NCBI GenBank assembly: GCA_018466975.1
Contig: CM031553.1
Span: forward strand, 992,001 to 1,056,000
Source of the DNA: Sparassis latifolia
Lineage: Eukaryota > Basidiomycota > Agaricomycetes > Polyporales > Sparassidaceae
Direction of reading: 5' to 3'
Length of the DNA stretch: 64,000 bases
The stretch's first letter is position 1. Each line of letters starts with the position of its first letter. This document shows positions 32,635 through 42,920 of the stretch, one piece after another. Below the pieces are notes generated by a model. That model was not told where the DNA came from, ran no database searches, and worked only from the letters and a program-made list of their open reading frames with translations. Position numbers and translations under genes: made by a program.

Positions 32635-34279
32635 TTACACGATGTCGTATGAATCCCGTCTTACAGGCGACGGCACATCAGGCGTGGGGCGGAACATGGA
32701 CGAGATGTAAATGGCGGAGCTCCTGGTTTCCGGGAGCGCAGGGAGAGGCTTCTCCGTCACGACTAGCGCTTCCGATGGCTCGACGGGTGCTGAGAAGGGA
32801 TTAGTAAACGCGACCTTGACCTCCTCGAGTGTGCCCGTGTCGCCGTGTGAGAAGTCGGAGAGCGAGAGCATCGAGAGTATCGAGTGCCGCTTTGCTGATG
32901 CTGCAACAACTACAGGGACAGCCACCGTACCCGACGAGTTTGATGACACGGTGCCGGAGTTTGTCTTCCGCTGGATGAATGACGGGATGGTGATCTTCGC
33001 GAGGAAACTCGAGGTCGGCTTCGAACTAACACACACGAACAAGAGACGGTCAGCCGGGCAAGGCGAGAAGTCCAGAGAGGATACATACCCGACAGGTGCG
33101 CCTGTAGAGCCATGCAAGAGAGACGTCGACAGGCCGAGCCGTCGGGCCGCATACGTCGCGGCCAGCCGATAGTGCCTGCGCGCCTCGTCCGCGAGGCCAA
33201 AGAACCCGAAGAAGATGAACGCGCACGCAATCTGCAGCCAAATGATAGAGAAGAACGAGACGCGGTACCCCTCGAACGAGAGCCAGTACACGGCGGGGTA
33301 CTGCGGGGTGCGCGAGAACTGGTAGTGGATGTCCGCCAGCCCGTGCCAGGGATAGATCGGGCTCGTCACGGAGTAGTAGAGGTCGACGCAGCCGACGGGG
33401 ACGGTGAAGCACATCTCGGTCGCGGCGATGCCCATGAGGCGGAAGTAGCGGTTGAAGCTCAGGTTGCTCCCTCCTGAGAGAAACTGCTTGAATTGCCGTC
33501 TTCGTGCCCAGAATGCGCGGAGGGTCAGCGCTGCAGGACGTCAGTAATATGTTTCGGGATTCGAGGACTTTTGAGTACGCACTGCAGTACACCATTGATA
33601 CGAGACCAATTACGATAGGCCAGATGGTGATCAAGAATAGGTGTAGGATCGTATTCGGTATATCTGGGTTGCAGCCGAGGCCCTCGACGATGTCATATCG
33701 CTGGCCCTCGTAGAACCAATCTGTAACAACAGATTTAGAAGACTCCATAACAACACGGCGCTTTCCTTACATAGTGCGACAGCTAGGATAGGAATACCCA
33801 ATCCGATGGCCAAGTCAATGATGATTATCCGCCGTTTGTCGGCTCTAGTCAAGGAGACTGTGGAGATCTTGGAAATCTTGTACAAACGTCTGTTGATACA
33901 CAAGGATGCACAGCAAACCCCAATCGACGATGCCAGTTTCCATCTTGAAGCTGCGGGTGAAGTTAGCCCGGACGACCGTCCACGGCTTGGCGCACTCACT
34001 GATATCGCACCACACCGGGGCCCAGTCGATGACGTTGTCTTTCCAGATGATCAAGTTGATCCCTTGGATTAGACACTGGCTGCCACACCAGAAGATGTAC
34101 AGGACGCAGCCCATGTTCCATGCTAATGAACATAAAAATTCAATCGGTGGATGAGCGGGTCCAAGTTTTGACTGCTTACCTTCCAAGTGCCACCAGAGCG
34201 GAATACATACGAGGATAAAACCAAGGAATGAACAGAAAATCTCGAAGTCGGTGAGCGAGTAGAATGTCTTAAGGTCCAT
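32635..34279 (-). CDS. STE3-type pheromone receptor R7
   Basis: Minus-strand receptor with exons 34279-34180, 34122-34000, 33950-33771, 33720-33583, 33530-33089 and 33025-32635 (457 aa, frame exact). It starts MDLKTFYSLTDFEIFCSFLGF. An extra intron lies in the region of exon 1, not present in R1-R6, and the exon 2-3 introns of R3/R5/R6 are absent. Marks include CIPLWWHLE, VWCDI, CCASLCINRRLYKI, GQRYDIVEGLGC, FNRYFRLMGIAATEM and LADEARRHYRL. It is GC-richer than the other receptors. The intron at 33088-33026 is a multiple of three and open if retained. The structure suggests a third receptor lineage, possibly one not tied to mating specificity. Confidence 0.9.
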
Positions 34280-34784
34280 GGTGTACGCCGTGAACCGCAG
34301 GGAGGGCAACAACGAATGGTGGATAACAGCGCAACCCCATGATTTCTTATTGCTTATAATTTCCTTTCGGACCGCAACACGGACGTTCTTGTTTTCGCCG
34401 TCACTGGTGGATGGGTGCGACGCGATCCATAGAAGGCAGTCGTTGTCCTAGAAAGGCAGGAGACACGGAGATCGTGTTCGGAAGAACCACGAAATTTCAT
34501 CCCCAGCTTTCGTTCAAAGGGAGTCCCATATTCGGGAGCACAAGGATACCACTTTGGCACAAAGTCCTGACATCTGTGGGCTGTCCGTGGGTAGACATTA
34601 GATTTCTGAAATCCAGGCTGCGGATGCGTGAGCGGTCACAAGTTCCCGGCCACTCTAGTGCACTGCGCCGCCTCAGAGTCAATGTATGTCATCAAACCCC
34701 ACGGGTCCTGTCATTCTACAGAAACATTTAACGAGCAGAGAGCATCACGGCGAGGAAGAAACTTAAGCGGAAGTCGTGTGAGTT
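34280..34784. other. R7 upstream region
   Basis: R7's promoter and about 0.4 kb of sequence without a gene I can support. A 106-codon open frame at 34411-34731 (+) has no domain. Confidence 0.45.
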
Positions 34785-35495
34785 GAACTTCGAAAAGTTA
34801 GATAAGATAAGATTGAGGCTGCTGAGACTCTAGGCGCTTATCGCTCCTCCGACTCGCCAGCAACATTCGCTGTGACGGGCCATAGCAGGGTTGCGACTCT
34901 TCAACGTTCAACGTTTGTATCTCTGTAACGATAAATGCACTCCGGATGTTGTTAAGTGCACGCGTGTTGCTCTTCTGTGCGACTAGGTTTTCCCTCGATG
35001 CCTTCGAATGCTTGGCAGCCTCTTCCGCCGGTGCTTGAAAGTTGCCAGTCGGAACGTTGTCCCTTTCTGCAAAGAAGCGCTTCACGGATCTCTATAGAGC
35101 TGAATTTTGCACTTACGAGCAGCACCAGGTACTTATCTCCAGATTTTGAAGTTGGCGAATGATAAATTTTCGGGGAATCGTGTGTGACGTCAGCGACACT
35201 TTGGTCGTCCGACGTAGGTACGTGTCCGTTGCTTTTCAGCCGTGCTGAAGCCTGGATTCAGGACAGCCGCTACCAGAAACTTTCGCTTCTCCGCTGGATG
35301 CTGGAGTTTATAACTGCGTGCTGCGCCTGCTCGTGCCAATTTTTTTTCTTGCTTTGTTTAGCGACTATTCTGTATCGGACACATGGCACGTTCCCTATTG
35401 TTGTCTCTAAGGTGATTGTCCTTCTGCTGCAACGTGACGCAAACATCTCGCCACTTGCTTTGTGGCTGCCGAAACTGGCGTAAGCGCCGGGCTTT

Positions 35496-35512
35496 CGAGC
35501 TATATAAGACCC
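35496..35512 (+). promoter_or_regulatory. TATA box of cassette 1 leader exon
   Basis: GAGCTATATAAGACC lies about 65 bases before the leader ATG at 35566. The same sequence stands about 68 bases before the equivalent ATGs at 38298 and 41408. Confidence 0.65.
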
Positions 35513-35565
35513 TACCGGGTGCAAGCTTTCCTCAGTTAATACCCCTCCTCCGCACTTCAACCGAC

Positions 35566-36327
35566 ATGCAAAAACGAACTTTGGTATCCCAAGTCACCGC
35601 TTATGAACTCTGGACCTCATTCAGACAAACTCCTCCGTGGACTGCACACGTTATGTTGCAATGGATGTGCGTTAGCTCGACCGTCTGTCTCTTCACTATC
35701 CTAACGATTCCTTTTCTGCAGTGCCGGCACAGCACATATGATAATGCGTATTAAGCGTCGTCTAGTCAGTAACCTTTCCGTGAGTTCAAGAACTGCGCTG
35801 ACATTAGTCACAGGTGCGTTCACGGGTTCGGATGATGAGTATTATGCGCAGGGAAATCGACGGTGCGGAGTGCGACTCTTTCAAGATCCGTATAACCCAG
35901 ACAGTGAAGCTATGTACGTGTATCATCGTATGCTCGTTGACGTCGCTGACCCATGCTCCTGCCCTTTCCTCAACCCAGGAAGTTCCCTTGCCCGTTCCCA
36001 GGGTGCACATACAGAACCCTCCAGGCAGGGAACCTGAAACCACACAGCCTGAAACAGTGCGTGCTTGCACCAACAGTGCGTCAGAGTCTTCTTTCGCTCA
36101 CCGATACTGATGCCACTGCCCAACTCAGGTGTGGACAATCTATGTCTGACTCCGTGAACGTTCACGGTGCATTCATTGGCGACAGCATCGACTTCTTTGT
36201 TCCCTCCGCGTCGCTCGAACTTCTGGAAGGTCACCCGACTGACGTTTTCTACGGCTCGCACACGGCACAAGATCTATCGAATCATAGCGCCGTCCCCAGC
36301 CAAGTTAATCGCAAGCTCAAAGAGTGA
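35566..36327 (+). CDS. Small zinc-finger protein of cassette 1
   Basis: Predicted exons 35566-35666, 35722-35913 and 35979-36327 give 213 residues in one frame. The leader reads MQKRTLVSQVTAYELWTSF. After a polar segment (GSDDEYYAQGNRRCGVRL) comes FPCPFPGCTYRTLQAGNLKP then HSLKQC, a Cys-X4-Cys ... His-X4-Cys arrangement that looks like one CCHC/C2H2-type zinc finger and suggests DNA or RNA binding. The rest is acidic and unassigned. The leader exon is shared with cassettes 2 and 3, which carry one extra base just before the splice donor relative to this copy, closing their frames. Alternative splicing of exon 2 via a 34-bp intron at 35780 was considered less likely. Function unknown. Confidence 0.5.
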
Positions 36328-37098
36328 TATATCGCACGTTGGCATGCATTTCTTGTGCAGGATTTTCGACCGAGAATTTCCAGAACCAAGGCGACTTCGT
36401 TGGGGTGGGCGATCCGAACAGAGCCAGCTAGTGGTTGACCGGATTCCGCAAGAGCGTTGCACACCCTTGCGTGAATTTCAAACCAACGAGGCACTGACGT
36501 TCGAATTCCGCCACAACGAAAATAAGTTCTTTCCAGCGAAAGATGCCCTGTCTAAGAATTTTGCTGGACTGCACCCGGCGTGACGAGGTCGTGATCAGCA
36601 AAGACTACGGGCGAGAAAGCGCCAAGCTGATGATTCGATTCTTGGTACGTTTTCATTTGCCCTCCGAGATCATATTGCTGATTTCTTTTTCCACAGTGGC
36701 CAGTTTAGCGAACCGAGGACTCCCGTTGCTGTTTGCTTACCTGGACACGGAGCTCAAGCATGGAGCTGGAGAATGGCTGTGTGTGGAAGGTGGTCCACCT
36801 CCGGGACCGCAAGCTCGGGGCAATTTCGCGCGCCGCAGACTGCAATTTGTTGGGTTCGACGTTCAGTCATTCTTGAAGATCTCGACGTCGGTTCTTTCTT
36901 TCCATTCTGTAATGTGCATGTTGTATGTGGAGAAGATGTTCGTCTCGCTGCTGGTCCTATCCACTCTGTAATGTGTATCTTGTCCGTTGGAGTCTCCGTG
37001 TTGGTTCTATCCACTCTCTGTAACCCACTGTGTACTTCATGGTTTTATTTCCATGTTGGTTCTATCCATTCTGTATTTTGAGCACTGTACTAGTGTAC
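36328..37098 (+). repeat. Cassette 1 tail and minisatellite
   Basis: No intact gene. An open stretch near 36720-36900 matches the tail of cassette 2 (about 39260-39420). From 36900 to 37080 degenerate copies of TTCTATCCACTCTGTAA occur at irregular spacing. Confidence 0.6.
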
Positions 37099-37357
37099 TT
37101 GAAAGTTTTGGGCCTACTCGTGCCTCAGAAAATAAGACCTATGGTAGGGGTTGTCCCTAAATTCCTGCGCGGCTTAAGTTCGGAACAATCCGGATGACGA
37201 GTTTGGCCAGCCGTTCTCCTCCAGTCTTAGTGCGTGTCCTAATCCGGTAATTTTCGATAAACCGGGTAAGTCTCATAAAACATATGTCACATGATCTCAT
37301 AAAACATGATGTTGAAGGAGCGAGAACGCTGTAACGACGGATGGTTTTAGGAGCCTG
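37099..37357. mobile_element. Solo arm of the long-arm DNA element
   Basis: About 260 bp matching the right arm at 25770-26042, with landmarks AATAAGACCTA, CGGAACAATCCGGATGACGA, GTAATTTTCGATAAA and the terminal ATGGTTTTAGGAGCCTG. It is diverged, with small deletions, and has no partner arm nearby, so it is a degraded copy or a solo end. It sits exactly between cassettes 1 and 2. Confidence 0.75.
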
Positions 37358-37539
37358 CCGCGAGACCCACATTTTTGGTCAGCATCTCACCTTTCCACAC
37401 CAGTAAGGCATCGTGGTCGTATAGCATGCTAGTCGTGTCATCGACCAGCGCTCGCCTTGCTCAATCTGACCCGAATACACAGGCGAGCGCAAACCTCGGA
37501 GCAACGTTCTGACTGAGCAACGTTCATTGTCGCACGTGA

Positions 37540-39760
37540 TCTTCAATCCGACTCGCCAACTTTTCGCTGACTCCAGCAGGGTTGCGACTGCTCGGCGCTC
37601 AGCGTTTAATCTTCTCGTCTTTGGAACGATAAATGCACTCTGGATATCGTTAAGTGTATGCGCATCTATGTGACTAGTTTTTTTTGCTCGATGCCTTTGG
37701 ATGCTTGGAGTCTCTTCCGCCAGTGCTTGGAACTTGTCACCCGTCGGAATTTTGTCGTTTTTAAGAAGTCAAGCTTGTCACGGATATCGGTGCAGTCGAA
37801 TTTTGTACTTACGACCAGTACTAGGTACTTAAGTCTCTGCAGATTTTGAAGTTGGCGAATGTCAGTGCAATCGGGTGTGGCTGGCTCGCCCGTGGCATCA
37901 TCGACGCTTCGCCGATTCCTCGTGCTAACGAACGAGGTACGTGTCCGTCGCTTTTCAAACGCTCTGAAGCCTTTCAGGATAGCTACCACCAGAAATTCGC
38001 GTCTCCACTGGATCCTCGAGTCAGTGCTTTGTTGTAACGGCATGCTGCGTCTGCTCGTGGCGGATTTTTTTTCTTGCTTTGCTTAGCAGCTATTCTGCAT
38101 CGGACGCATGGCGCGTTCCCTATTGTTCGTCTCCAAGGTGATTGTCCTTCTGCTGAAACGTGACGCCAACATTTCGCCGCTTTCTTGCTGCCGAGGTTGC
38201 TGAGTGGCGCAAGCGCCGGGCTTTCGAGCTATATAAGACCCACCACCAAGTGCAAGTTTTCCTCACTTAACCCCACTCCTCCATACTTCCACTGGACATG
38301 AAGAAACGATCTCTGGTATTTCGAATCACCACTTATAAGCTCTGGACCTCACTCAGACGAACTTATCCGCGAACCGCACGCGTTATCTTACGAATGGATG
38401 TGCGTTAACTCGATTGTCCGTCTCTTCACTATCTTAATGATTCCATTTTCTGCAGCGCTGACACCGGTGGCGTTGAGCACCACGTCAAGGCGAGGCCGTT
38501 GTGAACGAGCATTTCCAGATGCAGTCTCGCGCACGGCAGCTACAGACGTGCGGTGAGCCTGGTTAGCCTCCATGGGTGTCACTCCCAGAGGCGCCACCAT
38601 GACCCAGGGAAACCTCGGAACACACATCGCATCAATCCACATTCGGTCAGCGTCGGCGGGTCAGCCAGCTCCTCCGGCCACTCGTCGTAGAAGCACTGGA
38701 ACTGAAGTCGGATGCGCCGAATCAAGGACTGGGCTGCGTTTGGGGTCTCGGAACCCGACTCAAACCCCGATTTCGCGTTTTGGCAGTCAAACCGAATCAG
38801 ACGCTAGGCTACCAAACCCTAATCGTGCGGCATGTAGGTGTTGTTCAATCCCGTGGGGAGAAAGCCCTGGGTGCTGGAGAGGGCGTCAAGCCGACTCGGA
38901 GAGCCACACCACCGTTACGCATCACCATCCAGCTCCACCGTTGCAGGGTCCATCCAACCTGAAGGCCGACTTCCACCCCCACGTAGCTGCTCTTTATGCA
39001 TCGTCCTCCGGTTCAGAGCCCTTTCGCTTTATAGCACCTGCGCGCCATAGTACCTGCGCTGTCGACGACTCTCGTGCTCACCACGAATGGCCAGCGACAT
39101 CAGAAGCTTTCTGGACCCGTCACCCGCCCAGCCCAGGACTAGAACAATCTTAGTGTGGCCGTGAAGCTGTCTGCTCCAGTGCGCGGACACAGTGCGCTCG
39201 AACGCGTCCCCCAATGTGGCTTGAAGCGTACAGGACACCCGAACCGAGGTCTCGCATTTCTGTTCGCTCATGGAGCTCAAGCATGGAGCTAGAGAATGGC
39301 TGTGTGTGGAAGGTGATCCACCTCCGGGACCGAACGGTCAAAACGATTTCGCGCGCCGCAGACGGCGATATGTTGGGTTCGACGTTCAGCAATACTTGAA
39401 GATCTCGACGTCGGTTCTATCAACTCTGTATCTTCATCTTGTACCTGAAGAAGATGTTCGTCTCGGTGGTGGTTCTATCCACTCTGTAACGTGCATGTTG
39501 TACGTTGGAGAAGATGTTCGTCTCCGTGTTGGTTCTATCCACTCTGTAACGTGCACCTTGCAAGTTGCAGAAGATGTTCGTCTCCGTGTTGGTTCTATCC
39601 ACTCTGTAACGTGCACCTTGCAAGTTGCAGAATATGTTCGTCTCCGTGTTGGTTCTATCCACTCTGTAACCCGCTGTGTACTTCACGGCTTTATTTCCGT
39701 GTTGGTTCTATCTGCTCTGTATCTTGAGCTCTGTACTAGTCTACTTGAAATTCATGTCAG
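37540..39760 (+). repeat. Modular cassette copy 2 (HMG-box remnant)
   Basis: Second cassette: TATA at 38230, leader ATG at 38298 (MKKRSLVFRITTYKLW), donor GTGCGTTAAC. The frame closes at the exon 2 junction. A middle portion near 38950-39030 (QPEGRLPPPRSCSLCIVL) matches the start of the HMG-like region of copy 3, but the remainder of the box is missing. The tail (AREWLCVEGDPPPGPNG) runs in frame into five 60-bp minisatellite units. I regard it as a decayed gene. Confidence 0.65.
39421..39725 (+). repeat. 60-bp minisatellite, in-frame
   Basis: Units such as GTTGGTTCTATCCACTCTGT followed by AACGTGCACCTTGCAAGTTG and CAGAAGATGTTCGTCTCCGT repeat at exactly 60 bp (starts near 39474, 39534, 39594, 39654), with a degenerate last unit. 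Twenty codons per unit keep both strands open, so long frames here should not be taken as genes by themselves. Confidence 0.85.
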
Positions 39761-39929
39761 TAGATGAGATTGTGTTTCTTAGCAATGGAACTTCTATTGC
39801 TCAACTAATTATGCAGTGTTCATCTGTCTTCTATAATTCATAGCGCTGAGAGTAGCTTGGATCTTATCTCAATCTTATCTTATCCCTACGAAGCTCGACG
39901 TCAAGCTTCTTCCCGTCACGATGCTACAC

Positions 39930-40710
39930 CCTCGTCGCTGCCGTGACGCCACAAGCAGGCGACACGTATAAACCACGAGATAGCCATACCTACAGAATGG
40001 TGCAAGGACAGTGTTTCTGGTCGGAGAGCAGCAGCACGAGTTATGACGTAGAACGCAAGACGGGCGCGATTATTTCTGTGGGTTCGCGTATCTCGTCAAG
40101 TACAAGCACCGACGGTGCATTGGGACCAAGTTTCTAAGGCTGCCCAGGCGGCGACCTGTGCGCAGCCGGCTGGTATCAACGGCTTCTAAAACTCATTCGT
40201 ATCTGTCAAGAAGAACAATTGGTGCACCTGCCAGGACCAGCTTGCAAGTCCCTACTCGGATGCATTTAGTGCCTTCGGAGCTCGGGTTCACCTGCAGTTT
40301 ACGCCGGAACAAAAGTGCGTCCAGCAGCACCAAACAGTGCTCGACAGTGTTGACACACTGCGTTACAATTAAGTACATTCGTCACTCCTCGGAGCACAGC
40401 ATCGCTGTTTCCCTCTTGCGTATAGCCCGAAACCTCACCGGGACCGTGAATGACTGGGAGAGCACCCCGACACTGCATCGCCACGCACCCTAGCTTGTGA
40501 TTCATTTGTGCTGCTCGCAGGACGCTCTGGACGATGGTCTGCAGGGTGAAGGCACTCACATCTAGCATACTATCCAGCCGCCCGGCGAATGAAGTAGATA
40601 CTAATAGGTTCACCACATTTTCAAGCTGGCTGGATTTGCTAACTGTGTGAATGAAATCCGTGGTGCTTTGCATAGACAAGGAACGGCTTACGAGGATTGT
40701 ATCAGTGCAG
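39930..40710 (-). repeat. Left arm of inverted duplication
   Basis: Inverted, diverged copy of about 42921-43760. It contains the counterpart of the first 50-60 coding bases of the membrane-protein gene at 43709 (CGACACGTATAAACCACGAG versus the complement of its start) and about 0.75 kb of that gene's upstream sequence. A minus-strand frame (HTVSKSSQLENVVNLL ... MNHKLGCV) corresponds to the plus-strand frame at about 43010-43190. Neither is recognisable. Confidence 0.75.
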
Positions 40711-40859
40711 ATCGTCCGCGAGAAACAGGACGAAGAGCAAAAACAAGGCGGCACCAGTCGAAGACGCAACAGGTGTCACTGATTCTAATCTTCCGTGGAC
40801 CGTGTTGATATGTTCAAGCTGTTGGAATGGAACGAGCGCTGCTAATGCACAGACCTTGT

Positions 40860-42560
40860 CAGTCTCTTTTACCTCGAAGTTGTCGGTCGTCGCTTTTCTG
40901 AAGTCGAGCTCGTCACGGATCTCTGTGGTGTTGAATTTTGCATGCACTACCGCCGCAGTTTTTGGCGTTGGCGAATGATCAGATTTTCAGTGGAATCGGG
41001 CGTGGCTCGGTCGTCTATGACATCATCGACGCTAACAAACGAGGTACGTGTTTGTTGCTCAGTTCAGCTGTGCTGAAGCGTTTCAGGATAGCCACTACCA
41101 GAAATTGCCGCATCTCTACTGGATCCTGGAGGCAGTTTTTTATAACGGCGTGCTGCGGTTTCTCTTGTGCCAAAAATTTTTCTTGCTTTGCTTGGTGATT
41201 ATTCTGCATCGGACGCATGGCGCGTCCCCTATTGTTTTGTATCTAAGATGATTGTCCTTCTGCTGAAACGTGACGCCAACATCTCGCCGCTTTCTTGCTG
41301 CCGAGGTTGCTAAGTGGCGCAAGCGCCGGGCTTTCGAGCTATATAAGACCGTCCACCAGGTGCAAGCTTTCCTCACTTAACCCCAATCCTCCACACCTCC
41401 ACTAGACATGAAGAAACGATCTCTGTTATCCCGAATCACCGCTTATGAGCTCTGGACCTTATTCAGACGAACTCATCCGCGAACCGCACACGTTATCTTA
41501 CGAATGGATGTGCGTTAACTCGACCGTCTGTCTCTTCACTACCCTAACGATTCCTTTTTCCGCAGCGCTAGTACAGGCGGCGTTGAACACCATATCGAGG
41601 CGAGCGCTGTTCTGAACGAACATTTCCAGGGCGGCAAGCCGGTGATTCCTGCACAACGGCCGGAAGTACGGCCGGATGTCCTGCCTCGAGTAGCCGAGGA
41701 GGTAGTCGACGCACCAACCGTGCTGACTGCAGGTGCCTCGACTCTATATGCTTCTCAGGCCATGGTGGCATGTCTAGGAGCGACGTAGGGAAGCATGGAG
41801 GTGGCCGATGTTCAGCATCATTCCCGGGATCAGCTACGCTCAGCATCAATGCGACCCCATCATCGAGTTCCGCAGTCGCAGGGTCTCATCCAACCCGAAG
41901 GCCGAATCCCACCTCCATGTAGCTGCTCTTCGCGCCTCGTCTTCGCTGTCGGATCGGATCACTGGCAGGCAATCAAGGAGGATCCTACTACTCCACGAAC
42001 CCACACCGATATCAGTTGCATCGCGGCCGCCCGCTGGCGTGCTCTCCCTGAGGACTCGGAGCAGCGCAAGTATTACAAGCATCGCGCGGCACTCGAAAGT
42101 GAAGCCCACCGTCAGAAGTACCCCGGTTACAAGTGCCAACCTGGATCCCGAAAGGACAAGCGAGCGAAGCGCAATACGAGCCGTAAGACCAATCATAGTA
42201 CGTTCGAGAGGATATTGCGCGCGGCAGCCGGCAATCTGTTGGGTTCGACGTTTGGCAATTCTTGAAGATTGGTTCTGTCCACTCTGCATCTTCTTCTTGT
42301 ACGTGGAGAAGATGTTCGTCTCGGTATCGGTTCTATCCACTCTGTAAGTTCCACTTTGCGCGTTGGAGAAGTGTTCGTCTCGGTATTGGTTCTATCCACT
42401 CTGTAACGGTCGTGTTATATGTTGGAGAAGATGTGCGTCCCGGTGTTGGTTCTATCCACTCTGTAACCCGCTGTGTACTTCACAGTTTTATTTCCATGTT
42501 GGTTCTATCCACTCTGTAATTTGAGCTCTGTACTAGTCTACTTGAAATTCATGTCTGTAG
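40860..42560 (+). repeat. Modular cassette copy 3
   Basis: Third cassette: upstream segment with GGCGTTGGCGAATG, TATA at 41340, leader ATG at 41408 (MKKRSLLSRITAYELW), intron 41510-41565, HMG-like middle and minisatellite tail (about 42280-42530, units of 58-60 bp). It lies inside the inverted duplication. A minus-strand frame upstream (40702-40947: KFNTTEIRDELDFRK) has a counterpart in copy 2 (KFDCTDIRDKLDFLK), so the upstream segment may hold the start of a divergently transcribed gene. Confidence 0.65.
41408..42265 (+). pseudogene. HMG-box protein, probably frame-disrupted
   Basis: The last exon-like frame (about 41860-42265) contains RIPPPCSCSSRLVF, then ARWRALPEDSEQRKYYKHRA and KYPGYKCQPGSRKDKRAKR. 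This matches the layout of fungal HMG boxes of the MAT/STE11 class (RIPRPxNAF start, WRxLxE.. middle, YPxYxxxPxRK end), although the first helix is eroded. Leader exon 41408-41509 joins at 41566, where the frame is closed unless one base is removed; shifted by one it stays open to a TAG near 41790. These breaks suggest a relict or a gene model I cannot resolve. If expressed it would be a nuclear DNA-binding factor. Confidence 0.5.
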
Positions 42561-42920
42561 ACGAGTTTGTGTTTCTTAGCAATGGAACTTTGGCTGCTCA
42601 ACAATATAAGCCTAAAGTCCGTCTTCCATAATTCTGAGAAAAGTCTGTGCATATGAGCCTTGTTCTACTCCACGAACGACTTCGACATCAACACGGTGCA
42701 CGGAAGGCTATAGAATCAGTGACACTTGTTGCATCCTTCGAGTTCGGCTGGTGCCGCCCTTTAGTTACCCTTTAAATAGTATGACTTTGAGCCCCTCTGT
42801 GTTTTGCTCTTTGTACTGTTTATCGCCGAAGATCCATGGTTTTGTCCTATCTCACTGACGCACAGAATAGATAGATCATGATGGATGCCTGAGGCATCCG
42901 AGTCCATGATCTGACAATCA

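Larger units (their letters stand above)
34785..37098 (+). repeat. Modular cassette copy 1
   Basis: First of three related blocks (others about 37540-39760 and 40860-42560). Shared parts are an upstream segment ending AGATTTTGAAGTTGGCGAATG, a promoter with GCTATATAAGACC, a leader exon ending in an intron with donor GTGCGTTA, and a tail with CTTGAAGATCTCGACGTCGG followed by a degenerate minisatellite (TTGGTTCTATCCACTCTGTA). In this copy the middle encodes the zinc-finger protein at 35566. The tail at about 36580-37090 keeps an open stretch (AGEWLCVEGGPPPGPQARG) shared with copy 2. Confidence 0.75.

Noticed and set aside
34279..34312. Longer N-terminus for R7 from 34312
   Set aside because: The codon there is TTG; the ATG at 34279 gives the usual short exterior N-terminus.
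35780..35813. 34-bp intron in the zinc-finger gene of cassette 1
   Set aside because: Too short compared with neighbours; reading through and splicing at 35914 gives a better protein.
39420..39686. Minus-strand frame with repeated DRTNTETN
   Set aside because: It is the reverse reading of the 60-bp minisatellite.
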